The position numbers and the translations under genes are program-made. Source: JAFLCA01 sp041907145 (lineage in GTDB: Bacteria > Bdellovibrionota_C > UBA2361 > JAFLCA01). Taken from it: a DNA stretch of 12,716 nt. Below, piece after piece: positions 6,200 to 12,716 of the stretch. The notes under the pieces were generated by a model. The model was not told the origin of the DNA and ran no database searches. It saw nothing but the letters and a program-made list of their open reading frames with translations. Each line of letters starts with the position of its first letter. Position 1 is the first letter of the stretch. The stretch is from positions 1 through 12,716 of the forward strand of contig JAYRHW010000215.1 of NCBI GenBank assembly GCA_041907145.1. Direction: 5' to 3'.

Positions 6200-7891
6200 A
6201 TGGCCCCAGAAGGCGAAAAAATCATTTTTTCCATGAGCCGCGTTAATCGCGTGCATCCGCCCAGCAAGCAGGTCTTGAAGGATATTTCCTTGTCCTTTTT
6301 CTACGGCGCTAAAATTGGCGTCCTTGGCCTCAATGGTGCCGGCAAGTCCAGTCTCCTCCGTATTATCGCCGGGGTCGACAAGGACTTCACCGGTGAAGTG
6401 AACTTCCTCCGCGACGAATACACGGTGGGATTTCTTGAGCAGGAGCCTAAACTTGATCCGAACAAAACGGTGCTGGACGTCGTAAAGGAAGGAGTCAAAC
6501 CAATCGTGGATCTCCTTAAGGAGTTCGAGGAGATTAACACGGCATTCGGGCAAGATATGACCGAGGATGCGATGAGTAAGCTCCTCGAGCGGCAGGCCAA
6601 TGTCCAGGAAAAACTCGATGCTCTCAATGCCTGGGAGCTGGACAGCCGCCTTGAACTCGCCATGGATGCGCTCCGTTGTCCACCTCCCGAGCAGCAAGTC
6701 AGCACGCTCTCGGGTGGTGAGAAGCGGCGCGTCGCTCTCTGCCGCCTGCTCATGTCTGAGCCCGACGTCCTCCTGCTCGATGAGCCAACAAACCATCTCG
6801 ATGCCGAGTCGGTCTATTTCCTCGAGAGGCATTTGCAGCAATACAAAGGAACAGTAATCGCCGTCACTCACGACCGCTACTTTCTCGATAACGTAGCCGG
6901 TTGGATTCTCGAGCTGGACCGGGGCCAAGGCATTCCGTGGAAGGGAAACTATTCTTCATGGCTGGATCAAAAGCAGAAGCGACTTGCCGCGGAGGAAAAG
7001 GCGGAATCGCAACGGCAGAAGGCATTGAAGCAGGAGTTGGAATGGATTCAGCAGTCCCCCTCTGCCAGACGCAGTAAGAGCAAAGCTCGTATCGCCAATT
7101 ACGAGAAGATGCTCAAGGAGGAGAGCCTCAAGCGTGACGAAGAGGTCGAGATATACATTCCGCCGGGACCTCGATTGGGAGAGCTCGTCATTGAAGCGAA
7201 GGGTGTTGCCAAGGCCTTCGGCGACAACCTGCTCTACGAGAACTTGAATTTTAGTCTTCCGCAGGGAGGAATCGTCGGAATTATCGGACCAAATGGCGCT
7301 GGAAAAACCACGCTCTTCAAGCTGATTATGGGAGTGGAGAAGCCAGATAAGGGTACCTTTAGCGTCGGTCCGACTGTCAAGCTTGGTTACATCGACCAGG
7401 GCCGCGTCCTGCCGGATGACAAACGTAGTGTCTGGGAACTGATTTCATCGGGCTCCGAGATCGTGAAACTAGGCGCCAGAGAGATGAACTCTCGCGCTTA
7501 CGTCTCTCGCTTTGGCTTCTCAGGGCAGGATCAGCAGAAGCCGGTGGCGGTGTTGTCGGGTGGAGAGCGCAATCGTGTACATCTGGCGTTGACGCTCAAG
7601 GACGCCGGAAATGTCTTGCTGCTGGATGAGCCCACCAACGATCTCGACGTGCATACGCTGCGGGCACTCGAAAATGCGCTGCTTGGGTTCGTGGGCTGCG
7701 CGGTGATTATCAGCCACGACCGTTGGTTTCTCGACCGAATCGCTACCCACATTCTGGCCTTCGAAGGAGACAGCCAAGTGGTTTGGTTCGACGGCAATTA
7801 CAGTGAGTACCAGGCCGATCGAAGGAGACGCTTAGGTGCCGAAGCCGACAAGGTGCATCGTATCAAATACAAGAAGTTCAAGCGGGATTGA
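6200..7891 (+). CDS. ettA: Energy-dependent translational throttle protein EttA (ABC-F ATPase)
   Basis: A soluble ABC-F protein that binds the ribosomal E site and gates entry into elongation according to ATP/ADP state. Its 563 residues compare with about 555 in E. coli. The first ABC domain has GLNGAGKS (43-50), LSGGEKRR (170-177), LLLDEPTNHLD (Asp194, Glu195) and VTHDRYF. The EttA arm insertion lies at about 95-145, and the inter-domain linker helices at about 250-310 (YSSWLDQKQKRLAAEE). The second domain has GPNGAGKT (363-370), LSGGERNR (452-459), LLLDEPTNDLD (Asp476, Glu477) and ISHDRWF. The ending RIKYKKFKRD matches the basic EttA tail. All catalytic motifs are intact. ATG 6200 is the natural start by alignment, though its Shine-Dalgarno is poor. 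The stop overlaps the next start as TGATG, so a TPR protein is translated with it. Confidence 0.95.
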   Translation: MAPEGEKIIFSMSRVNRVHPPSKQVLKDISLSFFYGAKIGVLGLNGAGKSSLLRIIAGVDKDFTGEVNFLRDEYTVGFLEQEPKLDPNKTVLDVVKEGVKPIVDLLKEFEEINTAFGQDMTEDAMSKLLERQANVQEKLDALNAWELDSRLELAMDALRCPPPEQQVSTLSGGEKRRVALCRLLMSEPDVLLLDEPTNHLDAESVYFLERHLQQYKGTVIAVTHDRYFLDNVAGWILELDRGQGIPWKGNYSSWLDQKQKRLAAEEKAESQRQKALKQELEWIQQSPSARRSKSKARIANYEKMLKEESLKRDEEVEIYIPPGPRLGELVIEAKGVAKAFGDNLLYENLNFSLPQGGIVGIIGPNGAGKTTLFKLIMGVEKPDKGTFSVGPTVKLGYIDQGRVLPDDKRSVWELISSGSEIVKLGAREMNSRAYVSRFGFSGQDQQKPVAVLSGGERNRVHLALTLKDAGNVLLLDEPTNDLDVHTLRALENALLGFVGCAVIISHDRWFLDRIATHILAFEGDSQVVWFDGNYSEYQADRRRRLGAEADKVHRIKYKKFKRD

Positions 7892-8214
7892 TGGGCAGCC
7901 GGTTAGAGCAACTCCGAGCTCATCTCAAGAATCGCCCGACCGATCCATTTTTGCGTTATGCAGTCGGCATCGAGCTCAAAAACGAGAATCAGCTCGCCGA
8001 AGCTGCGGCTGCCTTCGAATCGCTGGTTATCGACTCCCCCGCCTACGTTCCCACGTATTATCACCTTGGGCAGACTCTCGAAGCTCTTTCGCGCCCTGAG
8101 GAGGCGCTTTCGCGATACGAACAGGGTATTGCCCGAGCTGCGGAGGCCAAAGATTCCCATGCCGCTCAGGAGCTCTCGCAAGCCGCTCATTTGCTCAAAG
8201 CTCAGCTTGAGTAG
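7891..8214 (+). CDS. Short TPR-repeat protein coupled to ettA
   Basis: A 107-residue, all-helical protein. Two tetratricopeptide-like units are visible at about 18-51 (DPFLRYAVGIELKNENQLAEA then AAFESLVIDSP) and 52-85 (YVPTYYHLGQTLEALSRPEEA then LSRYEQGIARA), followed by a capping helix to the C-terminus. TPR units bind protein partners; no enzymatic motif or signal peptide is present, so it is cytoplasmic. ATG 7891 shares its A with the ettA stop (TGATG), indicating translational coupling; the TTG three bases earlier is less likely. The juxtaposition suggests a partner in ribosome-related work, but that is inference only. A gap of 101 nt follows before the glycosyltransferase-like gene. Confidence 0.8.
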   Translation: MGSRLEQLRAHLKNRPTDPFLRYAVGIELKNENQLAEAAAAFESLVIDSPAYVPTYYHLGQTLEALSRPEEALSRYEQGIARAAEAKDSHAAQELSQAAHLLKAQLE

Positions 8215-8227
8215 TTTTCAATTGAGG

Positions 8228-8237
8228 GCAAGCTTGC
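8228..8237. repeat. GCAAGCTTGC palindrome after the TPR gene
   Basis: A 10-bp perfect palindrome 14 nt after the TPR stop, in the 101-nt gap before the membrane protein gene. It is too short, and lacks a loop or T-run, to call a terminator. I see nothing else certain in this gap except the Shine-Dalgarno at 8306. Confidence 0.15.
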
Positions 8238-8305
8238 TGAGATAGCCATGATCGTTCGCTGAAATAGCCTGGTTGTCGAGTCGCGGGCCTGCTATGCAAA
8301 AAGTC

Positions 8306-8310
8306 AGGAG
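8306..8310 (+). promoter_or_regulatory. Shine-Dalgarno AGGAG deciding a GTG start
   Basis: AGGAG stands 5 nt before GTG 8316 and settles the start of the membrane glycosyltransferase-like gene. Confidence 0.7.
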
Positions 8311-8315
8311 ACCGC

Positions 8316-10127
8316 GTGCGAAGCCCCAACGAGACCCCTTCTCCACCTAAAGACTTGCATACGGCGTGGGCTGGCCCCAGCCTGGTCGTCCTAGTCTACC
8401 TTCTTCTCGCCGTCTGGACCTGGCGACGCTGTGGCGACTTGCTGCAGGATTTCGGACATCAGTTGTATATTCCCTGGCGGTTGAGCGAGGGAGCAGTACT
8501 TTATCGCGATATATTCTGGCACTTCGGTCCCCTGAGTCAGCAATTTCATGCCTGGCTCTTCCATGCTTTCGGCACGTCACTCACCACATTGCTTGTCAGT
8601 AACTTGGTTTTGATATTGCTGCTTGTTGTGCTCGTCTACTGGCTGGCCTTGAAGGTCTCGGACCGCCTTTCGGCTACGATGTGCGCAATCACGGCGCTTT
8701 GCATGTTCTGCTTCGCTCATTATCTCGATGAGGGAAATTTCAATTTTGTATTCCCCCATCTTCACGAAGCCACTCACGGCACGATTATGCTGGTGGCACT
8801 GGTTCCTCTGCTTTCCCGCACCGCAGGAGCGCGCTCAATTTGGGCAGCTGCCGGAGCCGGGCTGATCTTTGGCTGTTTGATGCTCACGAAGATTGAGTTG
8901 GCGCTCACGGCTGTAGTGCTCACTGCTGCCGCATTTTTACTCCGCGAACGTTCTCTTCCTCTTGCGGCTCGTCTTGCTTTCGCGTGCTTCGCGCTCCTCC
9001 CCCCGGCTCTCTTCTTTCTTTTGATGTGCACGCAGATGCCGCGGACGGAGGCCCTTAGCGGAGTTCTGCGCGCCTGGAGCTCTCTTCTTATCATCGGCGG
9101 CCGAGCGGTTAGCGATCGCTACCAACTGCAGACCAGCGGCTTCGATGATGTCGGCGGCAATCTATGGGCGGGACTGCTTATGAGCGGGCTCTGCCTCAGT
9201 CTGCTGGCAGTAGGCGTGCTTACCGACCGTCTACTGGTAAGAAATCGGTTCAGTTGTGCGCTTGCCCTCTCGCTTGGAATACTCATCTTCGCGGTACTAT
9301 TCATAAAGCAAGGAATTCTGCCCTGGTTGGAGCTGCCTCGCGGATTTTTGGCGGTCGTGTTCGTAGTCATGCCGATCTTGCGGCGTTTCCGCACCAGTTC
9401 ATGGTCACCTGACAAATCTCGGCTGTGCATGCTGTGGCTGGTGCTGGCAGTCATGATGACACTGCGCATGATTCTAAAGGTCCGTCTGTATCACTACGGC
9501 TTTTACATGGCGCTGCCCCTCACTCTCATGCTCGTTCCTACTCTCCTCTATGGCATTCCAGCAGCGTTGGCACGCGCCTGGGGCGGAGGAGTTGTATTTC
9601 GTTCTCTAGCCTTGTCGTTCCTGCTGGCCACTATGACTGCACACCTCCGCTTCAGTGATTTCTATTACGAGAGACGTACGGAGCCCCTGGGTAATGACAG
9701 CGACAGATTCTACGCACTCAGTCCCGACTTTTCCGCTGAAAGCGGCGTGGCAGAAGATCTGCTGAAGTACATCGCGTCTATCTCTCCTGCGCCAACTGGG
9801 CTCTTTGTCATACCCAACGGCTCGGCGCTGAACTATCTGCTGCGCATCCCCAATCCCACGCCTTACCCCTGGATCGACATGCATGCGCTGTATATCAGTG
9901 GCGAAGAAGTGATTCTTTCTGCCCTGCGCGAGCATAGCCCGCCACTTATCGTACTCATCGACACCAACGGTGGAGAGTTTGGTTTCGGGCTTCCCGGGGA
10001 CCAAGTAGTCGGCGCTAAAGTGCTGCGATGGATCCGTGAAAACTACAGAACTTTGATGGTACTACGGCGCGATGGCAGTGCCACGAGCGCCGAACTGCTG
10101 CAGACGGCAGCCCCTGCGACCAACTAA
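8316..10127 (+). CDS. Multi-pass membrane glycosyltransferase-like protein (GT39/PMT_2 style)
   Basis: A 603-residue polytopic membrane protein. The first membrane helix (about 20-36) is followed by a loop with an acidic residue (DFG, Asp45) and then VLYRDIFWHFGPLS (61-74). The pattern lyrDifw..GPl is typical of the PMT_2 / GT39 GT-C proteins that use polyprenyl-phosphate-linked sugars at the outer face of the inner membrane. I count roughly ten to twelve hydrophobic segments up to about residue 445. After that a soluble domain of about 150 residues begins with FYYERRTEPLGND and contains a predicted alternating beta/alpha stretch (LFVIPNG, PLIVLIDTNG). The HLHEATHG segment after the third or fourth helix could also be functional. 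Substrate and acceptor are unknown; a role in cell-surface glycan or protein glycosylation is inference. The GTG start has a good AGGAG site. It appears to stand alone, not co-translated with the TPR gene. Confidence 0.75.
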   Translation: MRSPNETPSPPKDLHTAWAGPSLVVLVYLLLAVWTWRRCGDLLQDFGHQLYIPWRLSEGAVLYRDIFWHFGPLSQQFHAWLFHAFGTSLTTLLVSNLVLILLLVVLVYWLALKVSDRLSATMCAITALCMFCFAHYLDEGNFNFVFPHLHEATHGTIMLVALVPLLSRTAGARSIWAAAGAGLIFGCLMLTKIELALTAVVLTAAAFLLRERSLPLAARLAFACFALLPPALFFLLMCTQMPRTEALSGVLRAWSSLLIIGGRAVSDRYQLQTSGFDDVGGNLWAGLLMSGLCLSLLAVGVLTDRLLVRNRFSCALALSLGILIFAVLFIKQGILPWLELPRGFLAVVFVVMPILRRFRTSSWSPDKSRLCMLWLVLAVMMTLRMILKVRLYHYGFYMALPLTLMLVPTLLYGIPAALARAWGGGVVFRSLALSFLLATMTAHLRFSDFYYERRTEPLGNDSDRFYALSPDFSAESGVAEDLLKYIASISPAPTGLFVIPNGSALNYLLRIPNPTPYPWIDMHALYISGEEVILSALREHSPPLIVLIDTNGGEFGFGLPGDQVVGAKVLRWIRENYRTLMVLRRDGSATSAELLQTAAPATN

Positions 10128-10160
10128 GGTCTCCCGACCAACTCCTTGGCCGCCCCGGCC
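10128..10160 (+). terminator. Two GC-rich hairpins after the membrane protein gene
   Basis: GGTC-tccc-GACC (10128-10139) starts directly after the stop codon, and GGCCG-ccc-CGGCC (10148-10160) follows. Neither has a T-run, so they may slow polymerase or act with Rho rather than as intrinsic terminators. The rest of the 164-nt gap to 10291 holds no gene and no promoter I trust. Confidence 0.3.
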
Positions 10161-10291
10161 CGCATCCGAAAATGCTTGCGTGTGCGCTGCCGGCCGACCG
10201 CAGGCACCGCCTCGAACCACTCGTAATTATTGATCTTTCCTCCTCCGAACCTTTCTTTGCCGGTACAGTCTAAGAGTTATCGGAGGTTCAT

Positions 10292-10819
10292 ATGAGCACA
10301 CAAGGTGTCCTTTCTAAGATCGTCATCAAAACCCCCTGCAGTGAGCGCTGGTCCAGGATGAACGGCGACGACAAACGCCGCTTTTGTGCGCGCTGCAAAA
10401 AAAGCGTCTACAATTTAAGCGCTATGTCCAAAGAGGAGGCTGAGCAACTCCTAACAAGCAACGGCAAGATCTGTGTTCGAATGTACCGTCGGCGCGACGG
10501 CACCGTACTAACCAGCGAGTGTGGTCCTGGTCGGCGAAGGCGCTGGACGATTAACTCCCTTCTCATTCTTTTCGTTGGAACGGTTCTTGGGTTCCTCCAC
10601 GTGCGTCAGGGAGCAGCTGATGAAAATCGACAGCTCATGGGCAAGATCGCACTTGAAGATCCTCCGGTGAAAATGGGCGAGATTGTCATGGGTGATGTCA
10701 TGATTAATCCCACCCCGACGCCCGAGATAACGCCCGTGGTTCCGGAACCGGAGGAAACGGAAGAAACTCCTCTAGAATCCGCCTCAGCTACTCGAGAGTT
10801 TTGTAAAGAATCTCGATAA
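10292..10819 (+). CDS. Cys-motif (zinc-ribbon-like) N-terminal domain plus one TM helix, Pro-rich tail
   Basis: 175 residues in three parts. The N-terminal domain of about 80 residues carries TPC (Cys16), RFCARC (Cys32, Cys35), KICVR (Cys61) and SECG (Cys77), with VYNLSAMSKEEAEQLL between. I know this arrangement (TPC..W..M.GD.K.RFC..C...VYNLS.M...EA) from proteins of unknown function common in Acidobacteriota and some other soil phyla; metal binding by the CxxC is plausible but unproven. After a basic GRRRRW, a single membrane helix spans about 87-104. The region beyond has three MG-x-[IV] motifs (MGKIA, MGEIV, MGDVM) and a Pro/Glu-rich stretch. With basic residues before the helix, the Cys domain should face the cytoplasm. 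ATG 10292 has GGAGG 5 nt upstream. The 3' end overlaps the convergent greB by 32 nt. Confidence 0.75.
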   Translation: MSTQGVLSKIVIKTPCSERWSRMNGDDKRRFCARCKKSVYNLSAMSKEEAEQLLTSNGKICVRMYRRRDGTVLTSECGPGRRRRWTINSLLILFVGTVLGFLHVRQGAADENRQLMGKIALEDPPVKMGEIVMGDVMINPTPTPEITPVVPEPEETEETPLESASATREFCKESR

Positions 10820-11345
10820 TCTCGATTTCTTGAACTCCGCGCGGAGAGCGGAACATTACTACATCGCCGACTTTGGCTTTCATGAGCGCGTTGGCCAATG
10901 GCGATGCCCAGCTGATTCTTCCGATCGATGCATCCGCCTCGTCCACTCCGACAATCGAGTAAGTCTTACGGTTATCGTCCTCATCCGCGATGGTGACTGT
11001 AGCACCAAAGCGCACCTGTTCGCAGGCCACTGCCAAAGGATCGACCACCTCCACCAAATCAAGTCGCTTCGACAGGAACCGCACTCGGCGATCGATTTCC
11101 CGCAGACGCTTCTTGCCGTAGAGATAATCCCCGTTTTCGGAACGATCTCCGTTACCAGCCGCCCATGAAACCGTGTTCACGACTTCAGGTCGCTCGCGAT
11201 ACAGCAGATCGCGCAGCTCCTCCTGCATGCGCCGCACCCCGCCGGGGGTCATATAATTCTTGGCACCCTTGGGTATCTGCGGAGCAGTAATTTCTGCCTC
11301 ATCAGCGTCATCGCCATTGGACTCCTTGGTAAAAGCCTTACTCAT
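10788..11345 (-). CDS. greB: Transcript cleavage factor GreB
   Basis: GreB inserts a coiled coil into the RNA polymerase secondary channel and stimulates cleavage of backtracked RNA. The 185-residue protein has a polar extension of about 25 residues (MSKAFTKESNGDDADE) before the coiled coil, which carries the conserved tip GDRSEN with acidic Asp67 and Glu70. The GreB-type signatures RERPEVV, WAA.NGDRSENGDY.Y.KKRLREIDRRVR.L and the C-terminal FKBP-like domain (IVGVDEAD, ISWASPLANALM, GDVV) are all present. The basic KKRLREIDRRVR segment separates GreB from GreA. ATG 11345 overlaps the mutM stop as ATGA, and AGGAG lies 12 nt upstream, so it is translated with mutM. Its last 32 nt overlap the convergent gene ending at 10819. 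Confidence 0.93.
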   Translation of the reverse strand: MSKAFTKESNGDDADEAEITAPQIPKGAKNYMTPGGVRRMQEELRDLLYRERPEVVNTVSWAAGNGDRSENGDYLYGKKRLREIDRRVRFLSKRLDLVEVVDPLAVACEQVRFGATVTIADEDDNRKTYSIVGVDEADASIGRISWASPLANALMKAKVGDVVMFRSPRGVQEIEIIEILYKTLE

Positions 11346-12181
11346 CGCGACAACAGACTCCTGGATTTACGCCTCGTCTGACAATTCGGGCAAAAATGAG
11401 TTCCACGCTGCCCAACGACAATGCGCTTAATCGGCGATTGGCAGCGCTGACAAGGCTCACCGTCTCTACCGTAGACACGGGGAACATAAAGCCCTTCGTG
11501 TATGACTCCATCGCCGAAGTCGGTGCCATTCGCCTTGATAGCTTCCTGCAAAGTTCCGCGCAGTTCCCCAAGAAGACGCTCCACTTCGGAGCCTGAAAGA
11601 CTGCAAGCCCGGCGCAGGGGATGCACTCTCGAACGCCACAGACATTCATCTGCGTAAATATTTCCCACTCCAGCAAGAATCGTCTGGTCGAGTAAGATTG
11701 ACTTGATGGCTCCGCGCTTCCTTTGCAACCGTTCGTACAGCAATTCAACACTGAGAGAGTCCTCAAGCGGCTCCAAGCCCAGCTTTCCTAAAACTGTCTG
11801 CGGCGATGAGACCAGGTAAAGGCGCCCGAATTTTCTCGGATCATTAAAGCGCAGCTCCTTCCCATTATCGAGCTTCAAAACTACTCGATCGTGCTTCGCG
11901 AGCGGCGCCGCCTGGGAAATTACGTCAACACTCCCGCTCATACGCAAATGCCCCAGCAAAAAGCGCTGCGGCTGCCCGCGCTTGGCAAGCTCGATGACGA
12001 TATACTTGCCGCGCCGCGAGACGTCATGAACTGAATATCCGCCAATCTGCTTGCGGAACGTTGCATGCGACGGGCGATCGATCGTGCGAGCCCAGAGCAC
12101 GGTGGCCTCCGTAATGCGAAGTCCGAGCATTCGCTCGCGCAGATATTGAACGGTGCTTTCTACTTCCGGAAGCTCGGGCAT
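11342..12181 (-). CDS. mutM: Formamidopyrimidine-DNA glycosylase (Fpg/MutM)
   Basis: A bifunctional base-excision repair enzyme that removes 8-oxoguanine and FaPy bases and nicks the strand by beta,delta-elimination. The 279-residue protein is full length. The N-terminal PELPEVE contains the catalytic Pro2 and Glu3. Lys59 in RRGKY, the intercalating residues Met81 (HLRMSG) and Arg116/Phe118 (NDPRKFG), and the helix-two-turn-helix segment LDQTILAGVGNIYADE are present. The C-terminal zinc finger has Cys244, Cys247, Cys264 and Cys267 with Arg259 in its hairpin (VGQRGTHFC). Initiator Met must be removed to free Pro2. The Shine-Dalgarno is weak. It is the second gene of a set, 19 nt after a small coiled-coil protein and overlapping greB. 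Confidence 0.95.
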   Translation of the reverse strand: MPELPEVESTVQYLRERMLGLRITEATVLWARTIDRPSHATFRKQIGGYSVHDVSRRGKYIVIELAKRGQPQRFLLGHLRMSGSVDVISQAAPLAKHDRVVLKLDNGKELRFNDPRKFGRLYLVSSPQTVLGKLGLEPLEDSLSVELLYERLQRKRGAIKSILLDQTILAGVGNIYADECLWRSRVHPLRRACSLSGSEVERLLGELRGTLQEAIKANGTDFGDGVIHEGLYVPRVYGRDGEPCQRCQSPIKRIVVGQRGTHFCPNCQTRRKSRSLLSR

Positions 12182-12200
12182 GCCGCCTGTCTGACTTTAA

Positions 12201-12452
12201 TTAGGAGTCCTGGCCGCCAAAGATGTCACCAAGCAATCGTGAAATTTCACGACGCTCTCGGATACTTTTGATTCGGGAATGAAACAGGGACCAAAACATG
12301 GGTTGAGGGAGGCGCTCACGCTTCGAGATGGCTCGATCAATCGAGGCCTTGAGCTCTTGGATCTCCGACGCCAAGGCAGAGCGAGTGGCTTGCTGCCCTA
12401 CTTCGAGCTCAGCTTGCTCCTCTTCCGTTTCCCTCTCTCGCGTTGCCCTCAA
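12201..12452 (-). CDS. Small charged coiled-coil protein, first in the mutM-greB set
   Basis: An 83-residue protein that I do not recognise. It is rich in Glu, Arg and Lys. A long helical stretch covers about residues 1-47 (RERETEEEQAELEVGQQAT then SALASEIQELKASIDRAISK) with heptad-like hydrophobic spacing, followed by an aromatic patch PMFWSLFHSR and a second basic helix (IKSIRERREISRLLGDIF). No signal peptide or membrane segment. The start is TTG at 12452, supported by AGAGG (complement of 12460-12464) 7 nt upstream; there is no ATG near the beginning. Its stop lies 19 nt before mutM, so co-transcription is likely. The good Shine-Dalgarno, tight spacing and coherent helical composition argue for a real gene. 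Confidence 0.6.
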   Translation of the reverse strand: MRATRERETEEEQAELEVGQQATRSALASEIQELKASIDRAISKRERLPQPMFWSLFHSRIKSIRERREISRLLGDIFGGQDS

Positions 12453-12532
12453 TTGATTACCTCTGCTGTAAGAATATCATTAGGTACCAGAAAACAGAAG
12501 AGATTCGGTTTGTTACTCTTTATTCTTCGGCA

Positions 12533-12562
12533 TTGAAACTCGGGCGTGGAACGGGGTAAAAC
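12533..12562 (+). promoter_or_regulatory. Sigma70-like promoter for the truncated right-edge gene
   Basis: TTGAAA (12533-12538, 5 of 6 to TTGACA) and TAAAAC (12557-12562, 4 of 6 to TATAAT) are separated by 18 nt, about 30 nt before ATG 12593. They lie in the 140-nt divergent gap 12453-12592. I see no comparably good minus-strand promoter for the mutM set. Confidence 0.4.
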
Positions 12563-12592
12563 CAAAGAATTAAGTAGTTTGCCACATGTTGT

Positions 12593-12716
12593 ATGTCCAA
12601 GTTTAACCCAGACCCTTCCCGCACTCCCCACGATCCCCAGCCCCCTAGAGAGGAATCGGAGGAAGGCTCATTCGAACTGCCGCGTTCGGCAGCTCGAGTC
12701 CTCCAAGCTTTAGAAA
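12593..12716 (+). CDS. N-terminus of an unidentified protein, cut by the window edge
   Basis: An open frame from ATG 12593 runs to the window edge (41 codons). It starts MSKFNPDPSRTPHDPQPP, a Pro-rich polar leader, then an acidic patch (REESEEGSFE) and what may be the start of a helix (LPRSAARVLQALE). No signal peptide. The Shine-Dalgarno is not obvious, but a promoter-like pair precedes it and the frame has no stop. An ATG at 12586 in another frame stops after six codons. Function cannot be said from this fragment. Confidence 0.5.
   Translation, partial: MSKFNPDPSRTPHDPQPPREESEEGSFELPRSAARVLQALE

Noticed and set aside
6179..6928. Long minus-strand open frame (249 codons) across the start of ettA
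   Set aside because: It is a complementary-strand shadow of ettA, whose motifs are unambiguous.
10830..11168. Plus-strand open frame within greB
   Set aside because: Shadow of greB; no independent ribosome site or protein features.

Overview
The window looks like ordinary bacterial chromosome of moderately high G+C (mid-50s percent by eye). It comes from a Gram-negative-type organism; an Acidobacteriota-like soil bacterium is my best guess. That guess rests on the Cys-rich single-TM protein at 10292, on the wording of the EttA N-terminus, on the GT39-like membrane protein and on the GreB N-terminal extension. It comes from family recognition by eye, not from a search. I see no transposase, integrase, tRNA, rRNA or CRISPR array.

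Left part (1-5345). The plus-strand tail of a ChrA-type chromate transporter ends at 203. Facing it is a minus-strand set read from 5345 down to 286. First is a ClpC-type double-AAA+ unfoldase that lacks the usual N-terminal Clp_N domain. Its stop codon lies inside the Shine-Dalgarno sequence of the next gene, a class I/II aminotransferase-fold protein whose PLP-binding lysine is replaced by glutamate. After a 108-nt gap comes a 464-residue protein with an ungapped internal duplication. The two repeats resemble the RNA polymerase alpha C-terminal domain and are followed by a sigma-region-4-like helix-turn-helix. This trio is the most unusual part of the window. Four helically phased GGTTTT elements lie upstream of the clp gene.

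Middle (5346-10127). A small secreted four-cysteine protein (minus) diverges from ettA, an ABC-F translation factor. ettA is joined by a TGATG overlap to a short TPR protein. Next comes a separate large membrane glycosyltransferase-like protein (GT39/PMT_2 style) with a well-supported GTG start.

Right part (10128-12716). A Cys-motif protein with one membrane helix converges on, and overlaps by 32 nt, the end of a minus-strand operon. That operon runs: small coiled-coil protein (TTG start), mutM/fpg, greB. mutM and greB share an ATGA overlap, so a base-excision glycosylase and a transcript-cleavage factor are co-translated. A divergent gene starts at 12593 and runs off the window.

Housekeeping genes (ettA, mutM, greB) are intact in every motif I checked. 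The substituted aminotransferase, the N-domain-less Clp and the duplicated alpha-CTD-like protein deserve follow-up.
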